This document shows, in pieces, positions 24,446 through 34,442 of a stretch of DNA of 64,000 nucleotides. Position 1 is the stretch's first letter, and the number at the start of each line of letters is the position of its first letter. Origin of the DNA: Hexactinellida sp. DTS-2022 (Eukaryota > Porifera > Hexactinellida). Both the position numbers and the translations under genes were made by a program. Under the pieces are notes generated by a model. The model ran no database searches, was not told where the DNA came from, and worked only from the letters and a program-made list of their open reading frames with translations. Location of the stretch: positions 16,978,501 to 17,042,500 of the forward strand of contig JAPNXP010000001.1 of the NCBI GenBank assembly GCA_028753945.1, written 5' to 3'.

Positions 24446-24948
24446 GTAAAATAATAAAAATAAAGGCAGTAAGATTAGAACTGGGCCACTATACTATAGT
24501 ATAGTCGGCACAGTAAAAATCCAAAATTGCAGCCTGTGCCGACGCATGTTCCTTTGGTGGCACTATATTTTGTTGGTTGTTTATTGATAGTGCCTCCAAA
24601 GGAGCATGCTGTCGGCACAGGCTGCAATTTTGGACTTTTTTCGCCAAGTCATCAACGCCTCAGGGTGTCAAAAACCAGCTGTTAATTGGTCCGAGTCACA
24701 AGGAACGGTAGATAAATTTGAAGTTTGTTTCTATTATAAACCATCTAGAGTTTAATGCTATTCATTCATTATGTATTGATAATAAATTATATTATTAACT
24801 ATATATTTTAGCAATGTTATCCACGGTGAGTTGAGTAAAGTCAACAAATTCCTTATACTACGTATAAATTAATTTAATTTAATCCATGTATAGTAATGCT
24901 ACAATTAAATAGAATCCAGCTGGAATTTATAAGTTGAATCGTGACCTT

Positions 24949-25560
24949 CGTTATATAAGGCCATACTACTGAGTAGATTTTGCTGGACCATGGATTACTT
25001 AAAGGCCATTGATTATTGGCTAACATATATTTATCTCTATAGCTAGTAATGACAGACCTGAGAAATGCATTATAATTGTATAGGAAGTTAGGAACATGAT
25101 ATCAAGGCATACATGACACCCTTTAGAATTGTGATATATCACTATTTGATTACGTAATCGTTATTTTTCGTGGGAATTATCGTGTTTTTATAGCCTTCTT
25201 TTAACATAGTTAAACGCGTTATAAATGTTCAAAATTGGAACATGAGGATGTCCATAACTAGTTGAATGAAATATATAGAAATTATAGATGGAATGTTGAC
25301 ACATTCCTCGGTTGCCAGGGAAAAGCATATTTTTTTAAAATGAGCCATAACTCAAAAACTATCTATTTTATGGAAACTATGCCAGTACTAATCTATCCGC
25401 AATTGGCAACTTCCTATTCATTGATAATACATTTTCGAGGCCTAACTTCATTATCTTTTGAGATAATGAGATTATTACCACTTAATTCTTTATATGGTAA
25501 TACACTCATTATCTCAAAGAACCATACAAATTTTGAAAGGTGTTAAAAATGTGTCCAAAA
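24949..25560 (+). repeat. Dispersed repeat X, copy 1
   Basis: Begins CTTCGTTATATAAGGCC and contains 'ccattgattattggctaacata', 'gttcaaaattggaacatgagg' and 'ctcggttgccaggg'. Reverse-complement copies are at 53455-54003 and 52060-52745. An open frame at 25262-25546 lies wholly in this repeat and is not conserved in the copies, so I do not call it a gene. Confidence 0.8.
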
Positions 25561-25895
25561 TGTGTTAATCAAAAATCGTAACCCCAGCTGATAGTTAGAC
25601 GGTAACAGCGCACCTACATGCCAAATTTCAGCCCATCAACCATAAAGCACTGGCCAGGGCACTGTCTACGGAGAAAAAATAATGATAAATTTAAAATTAC
25701 AGCTGTGCCGACAGCATTTTAATTTGGAGGATTACTAATAGTGCATCCATAAGCCCACATTCATAATAGTTCATAATACATCCATCTAATAGTACAGCAT
25801 TTTCAAGGGGTCAATGAAATCATTGAAATGAAGAAAAGATATAAAATCGAAAAGAATAGTAAATAAATAAGAATAGAGTTAGTCCTATACGAGAA

Positions 25896-27662
25896 TCAAA
25901 GAAGTGAGGCTTGCAAGAGTAGAGAGAGGAGTGCAAGGAGTATATGAGCCGTCAGCTGACTAACTTCTGATACACAGGATGACATATCTGACTGTAGCGT
26001 GAAACCAGACATACAGGAACATGTATAGGAACCGATTGTGTTAGTACAGTTGTGTTTACAGTTGTTGGGAGTAGAACACTCGTTTGTATCTTCACAGGAG
26101 TTAGGGGGGTTAAGAGTAAATCCAGACATACAGGAACATGAGTAGGAACCGATGCTGTTAATACAGTTCTGTTCACAGTTGTTGGAAGTAGAACATTCGT
26201 TAGTATCTTCACAGGAGTGAGGGGGGTTAAGAGTGAATCCAGATAAACAGGAACATGTATAGGAACCGATTGTGTTAGTACAGTTGTGTTCACAGTTGTT
26301 GGGAGTAGAACACTCGTTTGTATCTTCACAGGAGTTAGGGGGGTTAAGAGTAAATCCAGACATACAGAAACATGAGTAGGAACCGATGCTGTTAATACAG
26401 TTGTGTTCGCAATTATTGGTAGCAATACACTCGTTTGTATCCACACATAAGTTGTTGGTTCCATTTAGTGTGTATCCATCTCCACAGTCACAGTAGGCAC
26501 TGTCTGCTGTGTTAACACAGTTGCTCTCCGAAGGACAAATGAAACTATCATTGAAGCAATGATAGGATTGATTATTAGGACAGTTAGCGTAATTGGAACT
26601 AACAGCAATTGAGTTCCCATTCAAACTGGAAGGGGTTTCACATATGCCACCAATAACTATCCAACCCAGATTATTAACAACATAACTAACCCATGCCATA
26701 TCACAGTTACAATGGAATGGAACAGAATAACAAGTTATTGCGGATAATGCTTTTTGTCGTTCAAAAAATCTTTGTTCGAGTGAAGTTATAGAAGAAGAGC
26801 TGAAATCGAATTGTGTTAGACTAGGAAATGTCTCTTTGGAAACCAAATCGAAATTCGTTTGCAAGTTCCGAGTATATAATGTTGTCAATCCATCCAATCC
26901 AGATAGTGCGTTCTCTTCAAATGTGAAATTAGAGAAAAATCTGTACAAATACAAATATGCCAAACGTGTCAAGTTAGCAAACTGGTAACTATAGAGGTGT
27001 TGTATTCCTTCCAGAGATAAAACATCAATACGAGTATTAGCGAAACTGCTGGGAATAGCATGATACCACTGTGCGTCTTCTAATTGATACAATCTTAAAA
27101 TATCCAAGTTAGGTAGAATAAGCATTGACGGAAGAATTGTTACGACATTAGGTAGCCTAAGGTAGCGGAGATACAGTCGTGCTAAACTTGTCGAGTTTAA
27201 GTATGGAAAGCGATCGAATACAACATTCTCTACATCGAGGTGTGTAGCGCTTGGGAAATAGTTTAAGAAATCATTAGGACAATATATAACATCCTGATTG
27301 GTTCCATATAAGTATAGAGTTTGGATGACATTTTGAGTCTTGTTGAATTCAATCGAGATTGTATTAAAAACATACAATTGGAATGTGGTTATACCTCCAG
27401 CTATATCCAGTGTGATAGTTTCATTATTCTCCGTAAAATACACTCTAAAGACAATATGAACTCTTCCAGTCTCTGCTGATTCACCAGAACACTTCTTTAT
27501 AAGGTAGCTTGTCCTGATTCCGTTAGATGCCCTTATTGAACAGGCTCTGATAGTAGGCCCAATAGTACAAGTTATTTCTGGCTCATCGAAAATTCCATGT
27601 ACCACAGGGGTATAACTGCAGAGTAGCAGGAAAATAGGAATCGATAGGATCGATAGAAACAT
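25896..27662 (-). CDS. Secreted or GPI-anchored LRR-EGF protein A, single exon, 588 aa
   Basis: Residues 1-23 are a signal peptide. Residues about 90-320 hold irregular leucine-rich repeats (L-x-x-L-x-L and L-x-Y spacing), closed by an LRRCT-like cap with F-H-C-N-C-D-M-A-W and later cysteines (~317-361). One EGF-like domain follows (~369-407), then four calcium-binding EGF domains with the D-T-N-E-C start, N-C-x-H-N-C and G-S-Y-x-C-x-C motifs (~408-568). The last ~20 residues are hydrophobic and end the protein, as in a GPI-attachment signal or short anchor. The EGF units are near-identical ~126-bp DNA repeats, so unit number probably varies. No intron is visible. Probable role is cell-surface recognition; the ligand is unknown. 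A paralogue lies 2.4 kb upstream on the same strand. Confidence 0.9.
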   Translation of the reverse strand: MFLSILSIPIFLLLCSYTPVVHGIFDEPEITCTIGPTIRACSIRASNGIRTSYLIKKCSGESAETGRVHIVFRVYFTENNETITLDIAGGITTFQLYVFNTISIEFNKTQNVIQTLYLYGTNQDVIYCPNDFLNYFPSATHLDVENVVFDRFPYLNSTSLARLYLRYLRLPNVVTILPSMLILPNLDILRLYQLEDAQWYHAIPSSFANTRIDVLSLEGIQHLYSYQFANLTRLAYLYLYRFFSNFTFEENALSGLDGLTTLYTRNLQTNFDLVSKETFPSLTQFDFSSSSITSLEQRFFERQKALSAITCYSVPFHCNCDMAWVSYVVNNLGWIVIGGICETPSSLNGNSIAVSSNYANCPNNQSYHCFNDSFICPSESNCVNTADSAYCDCGDGYTLNGTNNLCVDTNECIATNNCEHNCINSIGSYSCFCMSGFTLNPPNSCEDTNECSTPNNCEHNCTNTIGSYTCSCLSGFTLNPPHSCEDTNECSTSNNCEQNCINSIGSYSCSCMSGFTLNPPNSCEDTNECSTPNNCKHNCTNTIGSYTCSCMSGFTLQSDMSSCVSEVSQLTAHILLALLSLLLQASLL

Positions 27663-28282
27663 GAAATGTAGAATAATTATGGAACAAATTGAAAGGTAAA
27701 GTTTTTTTTATAAATAATTATTCAAATTGGTTATCGTAGGAAATCTGTAAATTAGTAATATGGGTGTATTGTAATAGGAGTGTATGTAGATGGTATGCAT
27801 ACTAACAGTATGGTATAATTGTAAATGGCAATTGCTCTATTATCAAGTTACATGCATAGTAAATATGCACTATAATTTTAGAGAGAGCATAAACTGATAT
27901 TTGTGTAGAATTCACCAAACAATAAATTAGGTACATTCTTTTCTTGTAAACATGTAGGAGAAAATTATGTCAAGAAGGAATTTTATATAAGATACACCCC
28001 TGTTTGGGATAGTGATAATTATTGGGAGAAATTTTGTCGATTATGTGACATGGTGTTTCCTCTTTTATTTAATTATCTATTTATGACCTGTTGCTATTAT
28101 ACTAGATAAACAGGCTTGGAGATAAACATATTTGTTGTTGTTGTTATGAGTATTTATTCATTACTACGTAATTATTCTTTCCAAAACTCAAATAACATCA
28201 ACAAATTCCAATTTAAAAACTTGCATATCGGGCAACACCTTTCTAGTATAATTTTCAGACATTAGCAAATTCATTTATTTAA
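27663..28282. other. Upstream region of LRR-EGF gene A
   Basis: The first ~130 bp match the region upstream of gene B (27720-27790 resembles 32345-32410: 'attagtaatatgggtgtatt'), so the duplication included the promoter. On the minus strand an A/T box ATTTATAAAA lies about 45-55 bp before the ATG. Nothing else recognisable. Confidence 0.5.
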
Positions 28283-28528
28283 TTAACAACAAAAATTCGC
28301 CTTAGCTAAGGCTGGTTTTATATGAATAGGTGTTGGCCGATTGGCGTCTCCTCTCAATTTGAGTACAGCTCTAACCTGTTGTTCACTGCAATCTCGACAA
28401 CTGTTCGCGTGTCTACATAGCATAAATAGGTAAGTGACATTTTCTTTGTAGACAGACCACAGCCCACTCTTCCACATAGTTTTGTTACCTATTGTACATC
28501 CTTGATAAACTGCAAGGTGAATAGCATC
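28283..28528 (-). CDS. Candidate terminal exon, unknown Cys-containing protein
   Basis: A minus-strand frame opens after an AG at 28529-28530 and runs 81 codons to a stop at 28283. AATAAA follows within about 10 bp on the minus strand (28274-28279 read as TTTATT on plus). The peptide holds C-R-H-A-N-S-C-R-D-C-S and A-V-L-K-L-R-G-D-A-N-R-P. The L-K-L-R-G-D piece resembles the SAP-like motif of the giant gene (A-L-K-L-R-G-E), which may be chance. The acceptor has a weak pyrimidine tract, and I could not find earlier exons before gene B. I do not recognise a family. Confidence 0.3.
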   Translation of the reverse strand, partial: DAIHLAVYQGCTIGNKTMWKSGLWSVYKENVTYLFMLCRHANSCRDCSEQQVRAVLKLRGDANRPTPIHIKPALAKANFCC

Positions 28529-28787
28529 CTGATATCAGTGTTTCTATAAATAAAGCACGGCGTTCTTCATGTTATATATTTTGATTTAATCTTGATCTTG
28601 TTATTTCCAGACCGTGGAGGTATCTAACTAGTTGAAAATGGTGTCAGTTATTATTTCATTTAAGATTGACATTAAATTCCAAATTCTATTATGACTTCAC
28701 TTGACTCGTCCTTATGCTGTTATACATATCGATGAAAATTTATATGTACATGGAGGATAAAGTTTATTACAGATAGATGCATATACT

Positions 28788-29043
28788 CAGAGGCGGATCC
28801 AGGGGGCCTGCCCCCCCCCCCCCCCCTTCGAAACTGAAATTGACTGAAATTTAGGCTGAAATTGACAAAATATTTATTTGAATTATGGCTCCTTATAAAG
28901 AAATTAGCGTGTACAATTATTTCTGAGTGTATATAACTCAAACAAATATGGGGGGTTACCCCCCAGACCGCCTTATAAGTTGCTCGCTACGCTCGCATTA
29001 TTTCTTGGGGCCCCCCTTTTCAACATGTCTGGATCCGCCACTG
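28788..29043. mobile_element. hAT-like MITE, 'CAGAGGCGGATCCAG' ends
   Basis: Inverted ends CAGAGGCGGATCCAG / CTGGATCCGCCACTG. The interior has G- and C-homopolymers and 'gctcgctacgctcgc'. No matching 8-bp flank was found. A related left end is at about 37752. Confidence 0.7.
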
Positions 29044-30028
29044 ATATTGAAGACTTTGTTAACTGGAGCATTAGTCAATGAACCACCAAATATAGTGAGT
29101 GCCTCCAAATAAATATGCAGTTGGCACAGCTGTAATTTTAGATTTTTATAGTTCTGAAGTGAGTATTTAATGATATAGCTAATTATGTTCCTCTAATAGC
29201 GAATTTTCCCATTAGCAAGCGAATTTCGTGCCAAATGTGACTTAGTTTTCGCGAACCCCACTGTATATACAGTACGTAGTGGTTCTTGTATTGTACGACT
29301 CTGTCACGAGCGAACACGCCATAGCACGGATAGTAATGTGTTACAAATTTTTAACCACTCAATCATTTGTCTATTCTATTGCATGTTTTTCTTTAGTATT
29401 ATTTGGATTCGAGCTATCCGTGTCGTGCAACTGAAATATATTGAGCTACTTACTAATGGGAGTATATTTGAATTTCCTAAACAAATTACAATGTGTAGCA
29501 TTCTTATTAAGGGGACTTTATGAGGAATATATTTAATACACCACAGAGATGTATACTTCTAAATGATTAATTTCAAGGCGTAGTAAGGCCGCGCAGCGGT
29601 AGTCAATTGAGGCGTGAACGCCGAACAGTCGGTCTGGCAGTCTGGATTTTAATAGAAACCGCATTTTTATATCAGATAAAAACTAGCTTTTAAATGATGC
29701 AATAGGAATAGGTAAATAAGTATGCTGAACATGGGATTTTATAGTAATAGACCGTCTACAATGACTCTACATATAAAGTGATAGAAATCACACGAGATAG
29801 TGCCCCATTAATATTTGAATATAAAAGTAACAAATAGCAAATAGAGATTTATTATCGAATATTAGTGAGTGTAGTTACACACATAAATGAAACAAATAAA
29901 AAGAGAATAATAATAATGAAAAGAGAGGGGTCAATGAAATGAATAAAATATAGAAATTCGAAAAGAATTGTAACTATAAAATAAGTTTAGAAAATAAATG
30001 AGAATAAATAGAGTTAGTCCTATACGAA
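29044..30028. other. Gene-less stretch with repeat fragments
   Basis: Holds half of the GTGCC palindromic element (about 29085-29145), a fragment of the 85-bp CAGT-type MITE ending CCCACTGTATA (29190-29275), and a hairpin cluster with GGCCGC-type stems (29588-29625) next to a 'aatagaaaccgcattt' repeat. No coding signal. Confidence 0.6.
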
Positions 30029-32287
30029 TCAAAGAAGTGAGGCTTGCAAAAGTAGAGAGAGGAGTGCAAGGAGTATATGACCCGTCAGCTGACTAACCCC
30101 TGATACACATGATGACATATCTGACTGTAGCGTGAAACCAGACATACAGGAACATGAGTAGGAACCGATGCTGTTAATACAGTTCTGTTCACAGTTGTTG
30201 GGAGTAGAACATTCGTTTGTATCTTCACAGGAGTGAGAGGGGTTAAGAGTGAATCCAGATAAACAGGAACATGAGTAGGAACCGATGCTGTTAGTACAGT
30301 TGTGATCGCAGTTATTGGTACCAATACACTCGTTTGTATCCACACATAAGTTGTTGGTTCCATTTAGTGTGTATCCATCTATGCATTCACAGTAGGCACT
30401 GTCTACTGTGTTAACACAGTTGCTCTCCGAAGGACAAATGAAACTATCATTGAAGCAATGATAGGATTGATTATTGGGACAGTTAACGTAATTGGAACTG
30501 TCAGCAATTGAGTTTCCATTGAAACTGGAAGGGGTTGCACATATGGCATCATTAACTGTCCAACTCAGATTGTTAACAACATGACTAACCCATGCCATAT
30601 CACAGCTACAATAGAATTGAGTAGAATAACCGGATATTGTGGATAATTCTTTTTGTCTTTCAAAAAATATTTGATCGAGTGTCGTTACAGAAGAATAGCT
30701 TAAATCGAAATGTGTTAGACTAGGAAAAGTCTCTTTGAAAACTAAATCTAGATTTGTTTGCAAGTGCCAAGTAGATAATTGTGCTCATAGGCGTCGAACT
30801 TTCCAATTTTCTGAAAATCTGGAGGGGGCAGCCAGAGAACATTTAAAAGACATTTATTTTATTTTGCAATTAATACGCAAAAATCACGCATTAATAGTAA
30901 ATAAATAACGTAAGTGAGATGTAAATTTACTGAGAAAGCATTATGCAACTTGAAAGTTTTGGCAAATTAAAAAGCTGTTATCCTCCACTGTTTCAACTAA
31001 TTTTCAAGAGTAACGCCAGCTGAGGGGACGAAATCATACTTGCCAAATCTACAGGGATTCCCTGTACAGTACAGGGATTTAAACATTTTGGCGGTTCAGT
31101 ACAGGCGTACAGGGATTTTTAATTTACTAATTATGTGTCAAATAATGCCTAAAAATGTCTACAGTGATGATAGTATATTCTGCCATGCATTCTGCATTGA
31201 CCAGATAAAGGCACAACTGGTTTATATATATATTCAAGCGTACAGGAATTCCCTGTACAAGATATAATTCAATGCTTTCTCCTTTCCAAATACTAATTTA
31301 GCAATGTAAGTGAATAGTAATTCCTTGGACGAGCGAGCGCAGCGAGCGAGAGATTTTTGGGAGGTGTACATGGATTTTGGCCAATGTACAAGGGAAAATT
31401 GGAGCCCTGTACAGGGACATGACTCAAATAGGTTGGCAGGTATGCGAAATCTGGGGGGGGCGAGACCTATGCTGCCCCCCCCGCCCCCCCTGCAACGACG
31501 CCTATGATTGTGCTAATCCATCCAATCCAGATAGTGCGTTCTCTTCAAATGTGAAATCAGTGAAAGAATAGGCCAAATGCAATGTTCTCAAACTTGTCAA
31601 GTGAGCAAACTGGTAACTATAGAGGTGTTGTATTCCAATCATGTCTAAATAATCAATACGAGTATTCTCGAAACTGCTGGGAATAGCATGATACCATTGT
31701 GCGTCTTCTGATTGATACAATATTAAAAAATTCAAGTTAGGTAGAATAAGAATTGATGGCAGAATTGTTACGACATTAGGTAGCCTAGGGTAGCGAAGAC
31801 TCAGTTGTGTCAAACTTGTCGAGTTTAAGTATGGAAAGCGATCGAATACAAGATTTCGTATGACGAGATTTGTAACGCTTGGGAAATAGTTTAAGAAATC
31901 ATAAGGACAATATATAACATCAGCATTGATTTCATATAAATATAGAGTTCGGATGTCCATTTGAGTCTTGTTGAATTCAATCAAGATTGTATCATAAGCA
32001 TACAAAATGAATGTGGTTATACCTCCGGCTATATCCAGTGTGATAGTTTCATTATTCTCAGTAAAATACACAGTAAATCTAGTATCAGTTACTCCACTCT
32101 GTTCTAATTCACCAGAGCACTTCTTTATCAGGTAGCTTGTCCTAGTTCCGTTATCTGCCCTAATTTCACAAGAACTGTGACTACCAGTAGTACAAGTAAA
32201 TTCTAGCTCATCGCAAATTCCGTGTACCACAGGGGTATAACTGCAGAGTAGCAGAAAAATAGGAATCGATAGGATCGATAGAAACAT
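30029..32287 (-). pseudogene. LRR-EGF protein B, split by a transposon
   Basis: Paralogue of gene A with the same signal peptide start (ATG at 32287), LRR region, LRRCT cap, EGF, two (not four) D-T-N-E-C EGF domains and the same hydrophobic tail. The frame is cut at 31506/30786 by a 721-bp element: upstream it runs to ...L-D-G-L-A-Q then a stop, and downstream it resumes in the matching register (Q-T-N-L-D-L-V). The rest of the frame is open, so the insertion is the only lesion visible and is probably recent. As assembled it could give only a truncated secreted LRR fragment. Whether all individuals carry the insertion is unknown. Confidence 0.88.
30786..31506. mobile_element. hAT-like insertion in the LRR-EGF B coding exon
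   Basis: Inverted ends CATAGGCGTCG / CGACGCCTATG. The 8-bp flanks ATTGTGCT at 30778-30785 and 31507-31514 are identical. Inside, at about 31035-31443, a second element with CATACTTGCCAA / TTGGCAGGTATG ends is nested; its relatives are at 33380-33780 and 61930-62680 ('tacagggattccctgtaca'). Confidence 0.92.
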
Positions 32288-32731
32288 GAAATGTAGAATA
32301 TTCAAGAAACAAACTGAAAGGTGTAGTTTATTGTAAATAATCAGTCAATTTGTTATTGTATGAAACTTGTACATTAGTAATATGGGTGTATTATAAAAGG
32401 AAGTGTATATAGATGATAGATTAGTAGTGTTAGGCAATACCTATTACCGAGCATTTAATGTAAATTATGTTCTTCTAATAGCAAGTTCGCCTATTAGCAA
32501 CAAATTTCGTGCATAATATGAACTTTTCGTCGCCTAGGAGGTCGAGAGTTACCCACCTGATCATAGGAGTCGCAAATACGTTGTTTGGCTTACCGGGACA
32601 CTCTTCCAATGAAATCCAGGGACAGAGTTCGAACTACACTCCCGTTATAAGTTATAACGAAGTGCTCGGGAAGTTTCATTTCGATATAACCGGAGTTTGT
32701 TATAAGCGGAGTAAAATCAATAGCTTAGAGT

Positions 32732-33187
32732 CAGGGAATGAAAAGTTCACGAACGAACTTATTGAACTTGAACTGAACGTGCTGAACGCAAGACTTTTAT
32801 GGCATTTAAGCTGAACGAACTGAACGAACACCAACGGTTGCCTGAACGGCAGTTGAACGAACTGAACGAACGATCTGAAAGAACTAAACTGAATATCGAT
32901 AAATTAGAAATACTGAATCATTAATCCGTATGTATAAATATATCACTAGAAAAGTAAAATATAAATAGATCACTACTTATACCTGCTTTTCATACTAATA
33001 ACCACAACCAACTCAACTGAACTGAACGAAAGAATTGAACGAAATAACGAGCTGAACGAACGCGGGTCAGCCCGTTAAACGAACTGAACGAACGCTGGTG
33101 GTGTTAAAGTTAGGAGGTGAACGTGCGTTAATTTGAAATGAACTGAATTGGGTTTATTAAGTCCGTTCGTGAACCTTTCATTCCCTG
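32732..33187. mobile_element. hAT-type MITE with 'gaactgaacgaac' repeats
   Basis: Inverted ends CAGGGAATGAAAAGTTCACG / CGTGAACCTTTCATTCCCTG. The flanks CTTAGAGT (32724-32731 and 33188-33195) are identical. The subterminal regions are packed with GAACGAACTGAACGAAC-type repeats, likely transposase-binding sites. A fragment of the same family ends at about 52832. Confidence 0.92.
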
Positions 33188-33565
33188 CTTAGAGTCTATT
33201 TGTGATTTAAATGACTTCGTTATAAGCGGAATTTCGTTATATCCATTTCGTTGTAACCGAAGTTTTAATAATGTAATAAGATGAAAGGATTTCCGGACCA
33301 TTGAATGACTTCGTTATAAGCAGGTACTTCGTTATATCCGACTTGGTTTAAACGGGACTTGACTGTACCTATATCCAAGTGTATTATAATTCATTTCTGC
33401 CGAGTGTACAGAGATTTTAATTTTTTTTTTGCTGTTATATACAGGTGTGGAGGGATTTAGTACATTTCTACAGAGATTTTTAGTTTGGACAAAATTACTC
33501 ATTGTGAGTCCAATAATACCTAAACTGTTACACTGTCTAAATGTTGCATTTTTGTTTGTGTAAAT

Positions 33566-33670
33566 CAGAGTAGACCTTGGGTAAACATTGGTGACCCATG
33601 ACCCATCAATTTAAGTGACCTATCTGACCCATGAGCCATGACCCATCGACGCATGGCATGGTCCACTCTG
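33566..33670. mobile_element. 105-bp hAT-type MITE with perfect 8-bp duplication
   Basis: Ends CAGAGTAGACC / GGTCCACTCTG. The flanks GTGTAAAT at 33558-33565 and 33671-33678 are identical. The interior repeats 'tgacccatgacccat'. It is inserted in a 'tacagggattt'-type element. Confidence 0.9.
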
Positions 33671-33977
33671 GTGTAAATTATCAGTTCTTATTCAAGCGTA
33701 AAGGGATTTCCTGTACAATCTAGTATATAAGTACTATCTTATTCAATGTTTTCTCCTTTCAAAGTGGTTAATTTGATTTATGTCAACCTTAATAAATAAA
33801 TATAATTAGCAACAACACTCAAGCTTGTACGTATAAAGAAGCTTTGGTTGTACGCAAGCTTAGGAACCAGTCTATAAAGATAAAATATTTCTTATCAGTC
33901 CACTGATTACTGTAAATAATGGTCATGGTAGTATTTATATACAATATTTTCCTCTATGTTGCATCTTCTCTCTACCA

Positions 33978-34031
33978 CTAGATGCTGCATAGCAATATAG
34001 CAGAACTAATATTAGAGAGAATTGAACTCAT
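33978..34031 (-). CDS. 17-codon leftward frame of cassette 1 (M-S-S-I-L-S type)
   Basis: Downstream of the leftward TATA box. It encodes M-S-S-I-L-S-N-I-S-S-A-I-L-L-C-S-I. Equivalents: 36730-36783 (-), 38711-38767 (+), start 39290 (-), 42206-42259 (-). Copy 5 has ACG instead of ATG, and the C-terminal residues and length vary, so coding is doubtful; the transcript could be non-coding. Confidence 0.25.
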   Translation of the reverse strand: MSSILSNISSAILLCSI

Positions 34032-34108
34032 TCTACTATTCAACAATAGCACAGTAGTTAGAAAGTAGAAAGAGAATCAATTTCTTGTCAAGTGAAGCTT
34101 CTCGCTTC

Positions 34109-34221
34109 TATTTATACTTTTGAGCTCAACTGGTGAATACAATTCCAATTCAGTATTCAATACAAGCGTCTGTGCTGGAAATACTTTAGTAGCTGCTTAG
34201 CAACTCACACAAGTATAAATA
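34109..34221. promoter_or_regulatory. Back-to-back TATA boxes of cassette 1 (pattern in all units)
   Basis: TATTTATA at 34109-34116 (minus-strand TATAAATA) and TATAAATA at 34214-34221 face away from each other. Both have the same core context, AGTATAAATAG. Equivalent pairs: 36861-36868/36966-36973, 38521-38528/38626-38633, 39368-39375/39473-39480, 41235-41242/41340-41347, 42337-42344/42441-42448. Spacing is constant at about 97 bp. The right-hand box lies ~100 bp before the heptad ORF's ATG, leaving a ~65-nt leader if transcription starts ~30 bp downstream. Confidence 0.7.
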
Positions 34222-34313
34222 GGGAACACATTAGAGTGAAATAACTCGATCAGAATACAACTACACTCTTCTCTCCTTTCTTCTCAAACAACAACCTACT
34301 CCACTAAAGCAAA

Positions 34314-34442
34314 ATGAAATTCTTCATGAACAACAAAAGCTCTCTCGATGACGACAAGCACTTTATCGATGACGACAAGCACTCTCTCGATGACGACAAG
34401 ATCTCTGTAGATGACGACAAGATCTCTATAGTGACAGTATGA
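34314..34442 (+). CDS. 42-aa DDDK-heptad peptide, copy 1
   Basis: ATG in an AAAATGA context after a CT-rich leader. The peptide starts M-K-F-F-M-N-N-K-S and then has four heptads: S-L-D-D-D-K-H, F-I-D-D-D-K-H, S-L-D-D-D-K-I, S-V-D-D-D-K-I, ending S-I-V-T-V. No signal peptide is visible. The position downstream of a TATA box favours this strand. The opposite strand has longer open frames (68 and 73 codons) because the 21-bp repeat keeps all frames open, so coding strand is not proven. Function unknown. Confidence 0.5.
   Translation: MKFFMNNKSSLDDDKHFIDDDKHSLDDDKISVDDDKISIVTV

Larger units (their letters stand above)
20062..25000. repeat. Composite tandem region with four palindromic elements
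   Basis: Four same-orientation copies of a ~125-bp palindromic element start at about 20062, 21486, 22486 and 24514. Each begins AATCCAAAATTGCAGC...TGTGCCGAC and ends in the inverted form, with ATAGTGCC near the centre. Each is followed by related sequence: 'atcttgagtttaatgc', 'ttagcaatgttatcca', 'ggagttgagt' and 'agccagctggaattta'. Degenerate relatives lie at 25690-25760 and 29085-29145. No coding signal. Confidence 0.8.

Noticed and set aside
25262..25546. 94-codon plus-strand ORF
   Set aside because: It lies wholly in dispersed repeat X and is not conserved in the other copies.
25952..26464. 170-codon frame overlapping the EGF region of gene A
   Set aside because: It is a shifted-frame reading of the near-identical EGF repeats, with no domain of its own.
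34335..34430. Vector or FLAG/enterokinase-tag contamination (repeated GATGACGACAAG)
   Set aside because: The motif sits in six diverged genomic copies with native flanks and lacks the rest of any tag or vector sequence.
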